Shown here: piece by piece, positions 46,069 to 54,865 of the stretch | Position numbering within the stretch: position 1 is the stretch's first letter | Layout: each line of letters begins with the position of its first letter | Virus record (IMG/VR): IMGVR_UViG_3300035698_005996 | Location: 1 to 62,682 of that record | Origin: a virus | DNA length: 62,682 nucleotides | Reading direction: 5' to 3' (one strand) | Position numbers and translations under genes: made by a program | Notes under the pieces: generated by a model | The model's input: only the letters and a program-made list of their open reading frames with translations | What the model was told of the DNA's origin: nothing | The model's database searches: none

Positions 46069-48819
46069 TTATACACTAAGCTGTTTACGAAGCTTAATGG
46101 TAGTTCTGATCTTTTTAATAGTAAATACTGGTACCAATATTAGATCAATTTCAACAACACCTAGAACCTGTTGATTAGGTGAAGATGTTAGTGAAAAATC
46201 AAATGCTCGCAATCCATCCATTGACATAAGAGTATTAGATATAAGTTGTTCGAGAGAACTTCTTTTTTCGATACTATTAGGTTTGCCAATAAATTCTTTA
46301 GCAACTGCTCTAACTCTATTTGCAGCCTCTGAAGTAATACTAAAGATTGACCAGTTTACAAAATCTGAACCAATAGGAGCTGCTGTAACATCTTCCACAA
46401 TCACTGGAGTTCTTCCAGGACGAGGCATCATCATAACATATCTCATTGCATTCAGTCTTTCAAACTGAGTAGTAGAAAGTTCATAGCGAACATCGCTAAT
46501 TCCATTAATTGGTTTATTAGTAGGAGAAAGATCATACTTAATTGAGGCAAGTTGTCCAGCATAAGCTGCTTGTCCATTTGCAGTATAAGGTCGTCCTCTT
46601 CCAACATTTAGGAATATAGGTTCAAAAGCTACTACTGACATAAATTTATCTTGTATAAGATTCATTATATTAGAAGCTCTATTAGGATCATCAAGATCTG
46701 CAATAGTTGCTCTATCTACCCATTCATTTTTATTAGCATGTGTTACAGTTGTTATAGGTGTTAGACCGAAAAGAGCATGAGGCTGAATGCCATTGATTGA
46801 CATATCATCCAAGAACTCACTGAAGAGTGCTGGGAAACCTACTGGTATTTCTTCTTTTCTACCTGTAATTGGATTGTATCTTATTGACACAGAATCAATG
46901 AAAGCTCCCATGGGAACCCATAAATCAGCTTCGTAGTTTTTAAGTACATCTAATACAGTTTCAAGTTCAGTATAACGTGTAGCAGCTGTAAGATCATTTC
47001 CATTAGTTCCATTAGACAGCGATTTAGCTGCTGATGTAATAGCTGGAAAGTTTGGCTGATAAGTATATCGTAGTCTGATGTATGAAGTTCTCGTATCGAG
47101 TGCTCCGCCACCAGGACCAGGTAGTAATTCAGGATTAGTAAATGCTATAAAACCTTCAGCTACATCTGTGATAGACACATCTGAACCAGGTTCATAAGTA
47201 ATTCTAGATCCATAATTAACAACCATATTAAAATCAGGTGCTTTATTAAATAATATTTCATCGCCACGAACAAAGTACGTTGAAAGTGTAGTAGTACCAG
47301 CATCCTCTAGCTGAGGAAGTGATTCAACTTCACTAACAAATTCTTTAACTGTATTCATAGTAAATCTAACATATTTATTAGGTAATATTCTATTATTAAT
47401 ATCTACTAATGCTCTCATCTTACCAGTGGTATTGAGAGAACCAGAAGCTCCAATAGAGAATATAGCCTGCGTTCCGTCATAGGATGAAAGGTATACACCA
47501 GAAACACTATGATATGGAAGTTCTTGCCAAAATCCGTTAACGTCTTCATCATCTGATACAAAAACTTTAATTATACCAGAAGGTCTGACATCATCAGCAA
47601 TTCCGTCAATTGATTTAGCTGTAATTCCCTGACAAGTAGCTTGTGTCCAATCACCCGAATAGTTTGCATACTTCTCAGTAGGATCTGCTAATCCAATTAT
47701 AATACCAGATGCTATATCGGTACCATTAGTCATTTCACTATCATCAGGACAGATAGGCATAGTAACACGTAAAGTATTAGTACCCGATCCAGCAAGATAA
47801 TATCCACCAGATTCAGTAGGTAGATTGTCACTGAGTTCATTACTAAGCGCATAAATATATTCAGAAACAACAAGTGTGCCAGCTGGATCATTCATCCACT
47901 GGTTATCAGCATTGTAATCTTTTAAAGCTTGAATAGTATCCCACTTGGAGGTACCCTTTCCATCAAGTGGAAAGATATCAAGTTTCTTATTTACAACACC
48001 TTTATTTTCAAGATTTTCCCATTCAGAAATAGAGACTGCTTCCACAGTATCTAAAGCTAACAGATTGTTAGAAGCGGTAATACCAGTTCCAACAGGACTG
48101 CTAATAATAAAACCATCAGTAGTTACATAACCATTAGTCAAAATGTCTTGAAGACTAATTTCAACCTTGCTAGCTGTATTTTGAATAACACCGATACTTG
48201 AGCTATTGATAGCAATCTCATAATCCGACTGAATCGGTTCATAAGAAGCTGTTACAACAGTACTTAAGTTTCTATCATTATTAATTACATTAACAAGTTC
48301 GTCTACGTTATGCGCATTTGCATTAGGATTATTAGGATGTTCAGTATCAACAGTTATTACAGTAGATACTCCAGTCTTAGGATTGTATATTGATATATCA
48401 CGATTATCATTATAACCAATAGTTACTTGATTATAGATACTTCCTGGATCAATTGCAACCAATTTAAGAGCTGTAGTAGCAGCTGCCTGTTCCTGATCAT
48501 CGCCTGAACCTGTAGATTCATTTATTTCAAGAGAAGCCTGTATACCGTTACCAATACGGACACCAACAACAGTTGGGTATCCATTTTGCACGTCCCAGCA
48601 TTCAAATATTCCACGAACGAGATCACCAGCACCATTACGGCCCCATATGAACTCAGCATCTTCAGGTTTGTTAATCTGAATCGGCTGATACATAGGACCA
48701 TCTTCTGCGGTACCAATAATCACTACTCGTTTATTACGAACTGCTGGCACAGGTGTCACGTTAAGACCGTAATCTTGCACATGAGTTGCGGCTGAAGGGA
48801 TAGTTCTTTCTCTAGCCAT
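46069..48819 (-). CDS. Tail sheath protein (916 aa)
   Basis: ATG preceded by GGAGG. The N-terminus (VRNKRVVIIGTAEDGPMYQP, then INKPEDAEFIWGRNGAGDLV) has the sheath-family start (v...iG.a..Gp......i.s..e....fG). The C-terminal ~130 residues (RVRAVAKEFIGKPNSIEKRS, MDGLRAFDFSLTSSPNQQVL, VEIDLILVPVFTIKKIRTTI) match the conserved sheath domain that includes the strand exchanged between subunits. At 916 aa it is longer than the typical 400-700 aa. The extra ~300 residues are inserted beta domains in the middle (LRVTMPICPDDSEMTNGTDI, SGIIKVFVSDDEDVNGFWQE) that probably decorate the outside of the tail. Confidence 0.92.
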   Translation of the reverse strand: MARERTIPSAATHVQDYGLNVTPVPAVRNKRVVIIGTAEDGPMYQPIQINKPEDAEFIWGRNGAGDLVRGIFECWDVQNGYPTVVGVRIGNGIQASLEINESTGSGDDQEQAAATTALKLVAIDPGSIYNQVTIGYNDNRDISIYNPKTGVSTVITVDTEHPNNPNANAHNVDELVNVINNDRNLSTVVTASYEPIQSDYEIAINSSSIGVIQNTASKVEISLQDILTNGYVTTDGFIISSPVGTGITASNNLLALDTVEAVSISEWENLENKGVVNKKLDIFPLDGKGTSKWDTIQALKDYNADNQWMNDPAGTLVVSEYIYALSNELSDNLPTESGGYYLAGSGTNTLRVTMPICPDDSEMTNGTDIASGIIIGLADPTEKYANYSGDWTQATCQGITAKSIDGIADDVRPSGIIKVFVSDDEDVNGFWQELPYHSVSGVYLSSYDGTQAIFSIGASGSLNTTGKMRALVDINNRILPNKYVRFTMNTVKEFVSEVESLPQLEDAGTTTLSTYFVRGDEILFNKAPDFNMVVNYGSRITYEPGSDVSITDVAEGFIAFTNPELLPGPGGGALDTRTSYIRLRYTYQPNFPAITSAAKSLSNGTNGNDLTAATRYTELETVLDVLKNYEADLWVPMGAFIDSVSIRYNPITGRKEEIPVGFPALFSEFLDDMSINGIQPHALFGLTPITTVTHANKNEWVDRATIADLDDPNRASNIMNLIQDKFMSVVAFEPIFLNVGRGRPYTANGQAAYAGQLASIKYDLSPTNKPINGISDVRYELSTTQFERLNAMRYVMMMPRPGRTPVIVEDVTAAPIGSDFVNWSIFSITSEAANRVRAVAKEFIGKPNSIEKRSSLEQLISNTLMSMDGLRAFDFSLTSSPNQQVLGVVEIDLILVPVFTIKKIRTTIKLRKQLSV

Positions 48820-48836
48820 TATATTTTTCCTCCAGA

Positions 48837-49718
48837 TTAGTTCGATTTATTAACCCATCTACTGACAATGTTGTCATATAGATCGGAATCAATATTTAGA
48901 GTATCAATGTTATTGCTATTTAAAGTAGTAACATCAACATCTAAGTTAATTCTTCTAATGGGCAATACTGCCTCAATAGATATTCTTTCTGTTCTCACAT
49001 AGTATAGGACAGATCTAACATGATGATAATTCTTCATTTGAATAAGAACATCATCTCGTACTCGTCTATCAAAATACATGTTATTAATACCAGCTTCACG
49101 AAACATACCAGTATAATCTAACATGAATTGCTCAAACCATTCAGTTAATTCTTCCACCTGATAATTCGATTTTGACCACATATTATACTGCACCAAATTA
49201 TCAAAGAACTGACCTTTTACTTTAAGAAATTTTACTATATTTTTATCCTTTTCAACAACTGAAACAGTATCACCAACTAAATATTGTTTATACTGTGAAC
49301 CAATAACAGCGATAAATTCTCTGCTTCTTGGTCTTATTTCTCGTGTTCCACGAAACGGAGTTCCACTTACCGTTCCAGGTTCTTTCCTTACAACTCCCCA
49401 TGTAATTATTCTTTTAGCTATATCGCCATACTCATCAAGATTATAACGAGGATCATCTTTCGGTAAAAGAAATTCTGGAAAGTCAGGACTAAAGTAAATA
49501 TTGGGATCAATTATTTGTAATGCATTGCTAGCTATATTATTCATAGCTAAAATTGTAGGAGTATAGCCTACAGTTTTAAGTCTTTTTAGTTTTGAATCAT
49601 ATATAACATCAATAGTTTGATGTGATCCTTGTTTTCCATTTTCCATGATAGTGAAATGAAAGTCAGGTGATCCATCTTTAACTAAATAATTAGTTGCTAA
49701 GTCTATGCTAACACTCAT
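48837..49718 (-). CDS. Probable tail completion / neck protein (293 aa)
   Basis: It lies between connector genes and the sheath, the usual place of the tail terminator/completion protein. The sequence (MSVSIDLATNYLVKDGSPDF ... LKTVGYTPTILAMNNIASNA) includes a DDPRYNLDEYGDIAKRIITW segment. Further on, GVVRKEPGTVSGTPFRGTRE and RPRSREFIAVIGSQYKQYLV form a well-spaced strand set, and a helical WFEQFMLDYTGMFREAGINN precedes a final strand (RTERISIEAVLPIRRINLDV). That strand/helix order with a late -YYVRTE- strand fits tail terminator folds, but I do not recognise an exact family; the assignment is mostly positional. Confidence 0.55.
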   Translation of the reverse strand: MSVSIDLATNYLVKDGSPDFHFTIMENGKQGSHQTIDVIYDSKLKRLKTVGYTPTILAMNNIASNALQIIDPNIYFSPDFPEFLLPKDDPRYNLDEYGDIAKRIITWGVVRKEPGTVSGTPFRGTREIRPRSREFIAVIGSQYKQYLVGDTVSVVEKDKNIVKFLKVKGQFFDNLVQYNMWSKSNYQVEELTEWFEQFMLDYTGMFREAGINNMYFDRRVRDDVLIQMKNYHHVRSVLYYVRTERISIEAVLPIRRINLDVDVTTLNSNNIDTLNIDSDLYDNIVSRWVNKSN

Positions 49719-49720
49719 AA

Positions 49721-50287
49721 TTAATACCTTATAATATCTTCTTCAACAAATACTACCCAATATTCTATACGTCCTTGTTCTAGTCTATATGGGTGAGTTT
49801 TTTTAATAATAAATCTATCTTCTAATGCTACGCTATTAGTAGGTGTACTTGTATGATCAAACGTGTAGTCAAGCTCCCAGAAGTGGTCTCCTTTGGCAAT
49901 TGGTACATCATACTCGAAATAGTATATGTAACCATCATCAAGGTCAATACCAGCCTTTAACGGCTCTAGTGAAGAAGTTGATTTTCCTTTAGGAACTCTT
50001 CTAGTTTTAACAAAAGTATCAGTAAATTCCCAAGCTGGACCATCTACACCTTCTTTAGTTTGATTATTCCAATAAGAAGATTTAGTGCTTTTATCATAGT
50101 GTCTTAGTTTAATCCAATGTCCTTTTTGATTATCAGGACATACACCAGTTCCATGTAATATCTTGCTGAGTTCTTCTCGTAAGTTAATACCACATACAGC
50201 ACCTGTTTCACTAGATGCAAAAATATTAGATACGCTGCAACTAGTAGGAGTTGCCGAACTTTTAAACCAAGTCAAATTTTCAGACAT
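49721..50287 (-). CDS. Probable head-closure/stopper protein (188 aa)
   Basis: ATG overlaps the stop of the preceding connector gene (TAATG). The second half (DDGYIYYFEYDVPIAKGDHF, WELDYTFDHTSTPTNSVALE and DRFIIKKTHPYRLEQGRIEY) has the small beta-barrel layout of head-closure proteins (gD.i ... y.I.....r...G.i.yw). The first half has five cysteines (including CSVSN, AVCGINL and GTGVCPDN) that could matter structurally. Function is inferred from this pattern and from its place between the connector and the tail completion gene. Confidence 0.5.
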   Translation of the reverse strand: MSENLTWFKSSATPTSCSVSNIFASSETGAVCGINLREELSKILHGTGVCPDNQKGHWIKLRHYDKSTKSSYWNNQTKEGVDGPAWEFTDTFVKTRRVPKGKSTSSLEPLKAGIDLDDGYIYYFEYDVPIAKGDHFWELDYTFDHTSTPTNSVALEDRFIIKKTHPYRLEQGRIEYWVVFVEEDIIRY

Positions 50288-51000
50288 TAAAAGAAACCTC
50301 TATAAATTGGAGAATTTTGCCATGGGCCTCTAGCTGGACGAGTTATTTTCACCACTCTATTATGAGTAACATCTCTAGCTGGATGAGGAAATGCTTTTGT
50401 TTCATCAAACTTACCACGAACAGCAGTTCTGACACCAGTTAAAGATCTTAAAATATTTTTCCAGCAATCATATAAATCTTTTAATATATTAGGATCATCG
50501 GAACTTACAGAACTCGAACTATATTTAATGCTTAAATCTCCGAGTGTCTTAGATTGATTTCCTGGACCAGCAAGTTGTTTTAATATTTGTAGTAAATCGT
50601 ATGCTGTTTTACATAAAACAAATCTTTTAAATTCAAAAGGAGCTGACTCTCCTTTACAACCAAAATAGTTAGTAGCTACATTAGTACCATATTTATTATT
50701 AAATACATCAATGGCATATAAAGAATTTTTATATATCATTCTGTATATAGCATCATCTGTAAATTTATCAGCTTGTGGACCAACTTCCATTTTAACCATG
50801 GATAGTGTGGTGAATAAAGGACAATATGTAGAGGTAAAACAAAATACAAAATCAGATTCTAATGTAAGAGGATAACCAGTATCAGCATGAACACCAGATA
50901 ATCCAGCACCTACAGTTACAACATATTGAGTATTATATGATAAATCACCAGAAGGGATAATACTAATTATATTACCACTTTGTGTAAGAGAATAATCCAT
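50287..51000 (-). CDS. Head-tail connector, C-terminal part of a split gene (237 aa)
   Basis: I set the start at the ATG at 51000 (MDYSLTQSGNIISIIPSGDL), 7 nt after AAAGG; an in-frame TTG at 51015 overlaps that site. The first ~55 residues are only the second half of an Ig-like (Big_5/SbsA-type) domain: SGNIISIIPSGDLSYNTQYV, then VTVGAGLSGVHADTGYPL and FVFCFTS. The missing first half is exactly what stands at the end of the upstream ORF (NPADGDANISNVLAAITMTT ...). The remainder is helical (KFTDDAIYRMIYKNSLYAID, FEFKRFVLCKTAYDLLQILK), as expected for an adaptor/connector contacting the portal, with a basic C-terminus (RVVKITRPARGPWQNSPIYR). It is probably translated both as, or only as, a fusion with the upstream ORF. 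Confidence 0.65.
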   Translation of the reverse strand: MDYSLTQSGNIISIIPSGDLSYNTQYVVTVGAGLSGVHADTGYPLTLESDFVFCFTSTYCPLFTTLSMVKMEVGPQADKFTDDAIYRMIYKNSLYAIDVFNNKYGTNVATNYFGCKGESAPFEFKRFVLCKTAYDLLQILKQLAGPGNQSKTLGDLSIKYSSSSVSSDDPNILKDLYDCWKNILRSLTGVRTAVRGKFDETKAFPHPARDVTHNRVVKITRPARGPWQNSPIYRGFF

Positions 51001-51043
51001 AACTATACCTTTCAAATCACTCTAATAGAGTGTTCGACTAAAC
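51001..51043 (-). promoter_or_regulatory. Putative translational bypass element joining two ORFs
   Basis: The upstream ORF ends GTT-TAG (GTT at 51041-51043, stop at 51038-51040). Thirty-seven bases later an identical GTT (51001-51003) stands directly before the ATG GAT TAT of the downstream ORF and in its frame. Between them are a near-perfect hairpin (CACTCTA-T-TAGAGTG, 51018-51032) and an SD-like GAAAGG just upstream of the second GTT. Matched take-off and landing codons, a stop immediately after take-off, a hairpin, and an SD-like sequence before landing are the features of T4 gene 60 bypassing. Skipping 40 nt joins the two halves of one Ig-like domain. The simpler alternatives are gene fission with ordinary reinitiation, or a sequence error. 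Confidence 0.45.
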
Positions 51044-51685
51044 CAGAACGTCTCTCTCTGCTACTGTTATGTATTGAGAAATATCTCCAGAAGGTATTAC
51101 ATTCGTTGTCATCGTAATAGCTGCTAGAACGTTAGATATATTGGCATCTCCGTCAGCTGGATTAGTTTCATAAATTGTTAAAATACCACTAGGAACACTA
51201 GATGGTATTGTAATTGTTGTTGAAGGATCAGAAGGTATACCAGAAGCAAGAGGATCTGAAGGGAGACCTCCAGACCCATTTACAGTAACTAATGTACCAG
51301 TAGTAAATTCATAACTATATGTATCTAATAAAGCTTCAGTATCTGAGGCAAGTATACTATTTCCGCCACCATATACAAATACTTTATATTTAGAATTAGC
51401 AGACATGTTTAGATCAGGAGTAAATGTAACTATTTGTGGAACAACATTATATGTTCCACTTGGAACCCAATCATCGTCTTGTTCTATACCATTTGAATAT
51501 TTAATATAACCTACGCTAAACTCACCAGGTACAGATACATATGTAGTAGAATCATTAACGGTAAAGGTACTAAATGTAATACTAGATGGAACTATTTCTT
51601 TATTAAACTTAATTGAAATAGGCTGATTTCGATAAACATCTATTTCATTAATAGTAGGCGTATGAGAAATAATTCTAAGACTCAT
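51038..51685 (-). CDS. Ig-like domain protein, N-terminal part of a split connector gene (215 aa)
   Basis: Residues ~1-135 form one complete bacterial Ig-like (Big_5/SbsA-type) domain: HTPTINEIDVYRNQPISIKF, FTVNDSTTYVSVPG, VPQIVTFTPDLNMSANSKYK, then YSYEFTTG. A Ser/Pro/Gly linker (SGGLPSDPLASGIPSDPSTT) leads to a second such domain that begins NPADGDANISNVLAAITMTT and stops abruptly at ITVAERDVLV-TAG, half-way through. The completing half begins the next ORF. A 452-aa fusion would have two Ig-like domains plus a connector-type helical domain. Ig-like domains on phage capsids or necks usually serve surface adhesion or decoration. Confidence 0.7.
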   Translation of the reverse strand: MSLRIISHTPTINEIDVYRNQPISIKFNKEIVPSSITFSTFTVNDSTTYVSVPGEFSVGYIKYSNGIEQDDDWVPSGTYNVVPQIVTFTPDLNMSANSKYKVFVYGGGNSILASDTEALLDTYSYEFTTGTLVTVNGSGGLPSDPLASGIPSDPSTTITIPSSVPSGILTIYETNPADGDANISNVLAAITMTTNVIPSGDISQYITVAERDVLV

Positions 51686-51687
51686 TT

Positions 51688-52308
51688 TTAATCCTCATCA
51701 TCATCTTCGTTAACACGAATAGAACTCATCCCAGGACCATATTCATTTAATTTAGCTTTAATTAAATCAATGATTTCGCCTCTAGCTCTACATTCGGGAT
51801 TATATCCTTTTTTCTCATAGTCAAACATATCCATGAGATTTAGTTTTGCTGCTTGTGTTTTAGGTGAATGCTTGATAAAGTCTCTAATTCCAATAGAATC
51901 TAAATTATATAATTTTTTATAAATCTCTTTGTTTTTACCAATAAATACATTATCACCTTTTTTATTAATTATAAAATCTTTTTCTTGTCTTGGACTAATA
52001 GCTACAGGTGGATTTTTTGGATCAGCTTTAGTAAGGATACCATATTGATATGCTAGTATAATTTTTGATTGTTTATTTTTATCAATTTTAGTAGTATCAC
52101 AATACCAGACTAATTTAGTATCTTCATAATAATGTTCGGTCATTATATCACTATGTAAAACCAATTCTCCATCTTTACCTCGTCCAACTGATACTTTATC
52201 AAATGAATAAAGTTTAATACCAGATGAATCTTCACCTTCAGTATCAAACCACATTGAACCACGAGCTAGTCTTAAATATTTAGGTAATTTAAATTTGTTA
52301 TTTGCCAT
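51688..52308 (-). CDS. Hypothetical head protein (206 aa), acidic C-terminus
   Basis: ATG with AGAGGA upstream; it is the first gene after the capsid terminator. The N-terminus (FKLPKYLRLARGSMWFDTEG) is followed by a beta-rich part with FDKVSVGRGKDGELVLHSDI, which resembles small surface or decoration modules. A helical part comes next (KIILAYQYGILTKADPKNPP, IGIRDFIKHSPKTQAAKLNL), and the protein ends in an acidic tail (NEDDDED). There are no enzymatic motifs. I do not recognise the family. The location suggests a head-completion or decoration role. Confidence 0.55.
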   Translation of the reverse strand: MANNKFKLPKYLRLARGSMWFDTEGEDSSGIKLYSFDKVSVGRGKDGELVLHSDIMTEHYYEDTKLVWYCDTTKIDKNKQSKIILAYQYGILTKADPKNPPVAISPRQEKDFIINKKGDNVFIGKNKEIYKKLYNLDSIGIRDFIKHSPKTQAAKLNLMDMFDYEKKGYNPECRARGEIIDLIKAKLNEYGPGMSSIRVNEDDDED

Positions 52309-52347
52309 GTTTAAAGATCCTCTGTTAAGGATTAATAGTGAATGGAT

Positions 52348-52375
52348 AAAAGGGCAAGTCTGTTAAGACCTGCCC
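52348..52375 (-). terminator. Terminator after the major capsid gene
   Basis: A 9-bp stem (plus 52352-52360 with 52367-52375, one G-U pair) with a 6-nt loop is followed on the transcript by UUUUAU. It lies about 20 bases after the capsid stop codon and 40 bases before the next ATG. The reverse orientation also shows a stem followed by AAUUUU, but no plus-strand gene needs it. It should keep capsid mRNA in excess over connector mRNA. Confidence 0.75.
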
Positions 52376-52397
52376 AATTTTATATTAAATTCTTTGT

Positions 52398-53699
52398 TTA
52401 AAGAATTCCGCTATTAGCTGGGATAGTTGAAAGCGTTGCAGTATTAGTATTTTCGAAATTGTAATTGCGAGCAATTGCAATATTACGACCAACAGCTACA
52501 CCTTTACCCTGTTCGAGGATTCCGTATCCATAGATCTCTTTGATCTTAATGTTTTCGATATCTCTTTCAGGATCAGTCCAACGACCAACACTTGCATCTT
52601 CTTGCTGTCCAATAACACCACAAGCTGACGAGTCAACCATGATAACGTTAGTGGTAGCACCAGAATCAATTCTCTCATTACCAAATGTACCAGTTGTAAA
52701 TGGAACATAATGAGTAACGATAACTTCGATAGGTGTAGGAAGATACTGTGGAGCAATGTTAAAGCTAGCACCAAGAGGATTCAGAGTCTGAACCCAAGGA
52801 GAAGAACCTTTAACAACGTTTCCAGTTGTAGCCTGATTACCAGTACCACCAGTAGCAAGACCAAAGCCCTTATGAGAAGTTCCCCAAGCACCCTGTCCTT
52901 GACCCGCAGGAGATTTAACGCTAGTTACAGTTGAACCGTTAAGAACAACTTCTCTCATCTCTGTGTCAGACATAAATGTTTTCCATGCAAGAGGATGCAT
53001 AAGAAGAGCGTCAGGAGTCATGTTTCTCATCAGAAGATAAGCATACATGTCAAAAACATCATTAGCTGTCATTGAACCATTCTCTGTTCCAGTAATATCA
53101 CGACCAGTTGTAACACCAAAATATGAATTTGTAGGAGTTACATTATCGTAGATATCATATCCCATTTCGTTAAGGAGTTTTACAGACTGTATTTCCTTAA
53201 GACGAGCAAGAGCCCGACCAGCAGCTCTAAGCCACAGGTTGACGATATCGATCTGATTTTCTTTAACAACTTCTTCAGTCATTGAAACTTTCAGACCATA
53301 TTTTTCAGGAGAAAGAGCAACCATGTCGCCTTCACCCATATCAAGAGTCCTCTGAGGATACTCAGCACCTTGAGCGATACGTCCAGCTGTGAGAGCACCA
53401 ATAGCTCCGATCTGAACTTTAGTTCCTCTTTCGATTACAATTTTCTGGAAGAGACGATCAGTTACGAACAGATTAGGCTCGATAGCTTCACGAATTACTG
53501 TCTCGATAACACGAGGAACAAACCTCATGAGATCCTCTTCAGTAACTAAATCTTTAAGAGTAAATTTTTCTACTACTTCTTTTCCTTCGAAATATCCACG
53601 ATTAGTGAACGCATCATGCAGATTAGAGAATTTAACTCTATCCTTTTTCTCATCTGCAAATTGCTCGAAAGAAACTTGATCCTTAATACTCATATACAT
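52398..53699 (-). CDS. Major capsid protein (HK97 fold)
   Basis: 433 aa, with AAAGGA before ATG; a second ATG two codons later (MSIKDQVS) is the alternative start. The order of features matches HK97-fold capsid proteins: an N-terminal helical arm (KFSNLHDAFTNRGYFEGKEV), the spine region with DLMRFVPRVIETVIREAIEP, the E-loop with GTKVQIGAIGALTAGRIAQG, AEYPQRTLDMGEGDMVALSP, then VSMTEEVVKENQIDIVNLWL, and a P-domain helix with DVFDMYAYLLMRNMTPDALL followed by MHPLAWKTFMSDTE. Codons here are richer in G/C-ending forms than in surrounding genes, as expected for the most translated gene. A terminator follows, and the protease/scaffold gene lies two genes upstream. Confidence 0.9.
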   Translation of the reverse strand: MYMSIKDQVSFEQFADEKKDRVKFSNLHDAFTNRGYFEGKEVVEKFTLKDLVTEEDLMRFVPRVIETVIREAIEPNLFVTDRLFQKIVIERGTKVQIGAIGALTAGRIAQGAEYPQRTLDMGEGDMVALSPEKYGLKVSMTEEVVKENQIDIVNLWLRAAGRALARLKEIQSVKLLNEMGYDIYDNVTPTNSYFGVTTGRDITGTENGSMTANDVFDMYAYLLMRNMTPDALLMHPLAWKTFMSDTEMREVVLNGSTVTSVKSPAGQGQGAWGTSHKGFGLATGGTGNQATTGNVVKGSSPWVQTLNPLGASFNIAPQYLPTPIEVIVTHYVPFTTGTFGNERIDSGATTNVIMVDSSACGVIGQQEDASVGRWTDPERDIENIKIKEIYGYGILEQGKGVAVGRNIAIARNYNFENTNTATLSTIPANSGIL

Positions 53700-53716
53700 A
53701 ATATTTATTTCCTTTC

Positions 53717-54865
53717 TTATGAAACAAGCAATTGAATGCGCGCTACACCAAATGCGCCAGTTCTGACTGCATCATAGATCGCTTCGACTGTAGGTGCTGT
53801 ACCGCTTCCTGCTAACAGGACGTAGTAAACAAAGTCAAAAAGAACTTTTGGGAGACCAGCTGTCTGGGTTCCAGGCATTCCACTACGATTATAAGTCTGA
53901 ACATCCTCAAGACCACCTTTAGGGAATCTTGAATCGATAGCTATAATTTTTCCAACTGTCTGTGGAGTTTTAGGCTGATTAAAAACTGTGTATCCAGTAG
54001 TAATAGCAACACCAGATGCTGTAGTCATTGTAGGTACAGCCTGAAGTTTATAGTTACCAAGAAGATCAGGTGTCACGAAGATACCATTTCTAAGTGTTTC
54101 GCCCTGAGCAACTGAGAGATAACTAAATGCTTTATTGATATTCCAATATTTAACAAGGTCAGCATAACTACCATTACTAAATGTTGGAGTATACCCTGAT
54201 GCACATAGAGAATTAGCAGAATTAACAAAAGGAACTTCCACATAGAAATCAGTCAAAATCGAATTACCAACTGGGTGCATATTATAGTTAAGACTAGCAC
54301 CACGAATATCCTGGTAGATATCATGGAAAGCTACACCAATTGGAGCATTAGCTGCAAATGTGATAGGTGTTGCGCCTGAAGCTACTGCAATATGAGCAGA
54401 GCTAAGTGTTCCAGCAAGAACATCATCAGCAGTGTAGAATCCATTAACGGCGGTTCCACCATTAGCAAGTACAAGTAAACTTGCTATGTTTTCATCATAT
54501 CCATAGAAAGATGAATCGACTGAATTTGATATAGCTGCTCCACCTGCTTCAGAAGCTGCAAAACCAGTAATAAGGTTTCCACTAGAACTTGGCACAGGAA
54601 TTCCTGAAGGGTTAGTATCAAGATGGTTAAGAGCGCTTACAATACGACCTTTAGGTATAACTACATAATCCTCTGTATTTGTGTCTTTAAGTGCTACAGG
54701 AAGATATTTATATGCTGCCATATACTCGGCAATACGCACACCTTCACTTTGTTCAAATCCCCAGTTACGAAGATCTGACATAGCATCTTTAGCAAGACGG
54801 TTTCTAATGTCACGAGTTTGAGCATTATGGATGCTTAGTGGCAAGCCACGGTTTCCAATAGACAT
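53717..54865 (-). CDS. Abundant head protein, possible decoration/vertex protein (382 aa)
   Basis: The gene sits between the protease/scaffold gene and the capsid gene and shares the capsid gene's G/C-richer codon choice, which suggests a high-copy structural protein. The N-terminus (RNRLAKDAMSDLRNWGFEQS) is helical. The body is rich in Gly/Ala/Ser and beta-like, with TDFYVEVPFVNSANSLCASG, GIFVTPDLLGNYKLQAVPTM and TVGKIIAIDSRFPKGGLEDV. The C-terminal helix (TVEAIYDAVRTGAFGVARIQ) is unusual for a simple decoration protein. It could be a minor capsid, decoration or head-fibre protein. No homologous family is recognised. Confidence 0.6.
   Translation of the reverse strand: MSIGNRGLPLSIHNAQTRDIRNRLAKDAMSDLRNWGFEQSEGVRIAEYMAAYKYLPVALKDTNTEDYVVIPKGRIVSALNHLDTNPSGIPVPSSSGNLITGFAASEAGGAAISNSVDSSFYGYDENIASLLVLANGGTAVNGFYTADDVLAGTLSSAHIAVASGATPITFAANAPIGVAFHDIYQDIRGASLNYNMHPVGNSILTDFYVEVPFVNSANSLCASGYTPTFSNGSYADLVKYWNINKAFSYLSVAQGETLRNGIFVTPDLLGNYKLQAVPTMTTASGVAITTGYTVFNQPKTPQTVGKIIAIDSRFPKGGLEDVQTYNRSGMPGTQTAGLPKVLFDFVYYVLLAGSGTAPTVEAIYDAVRTGAFGVARIQLLVS

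Noticed and set aside
46066-46073. T4-type late promoter TATAAATA before the tube gene
   Set aside because: The octamer is exact on the minus strand, but in DNA this AT-rich it occurs by chance (another copy lies at 343-350). It is not seen before the capsid or sheath genes.
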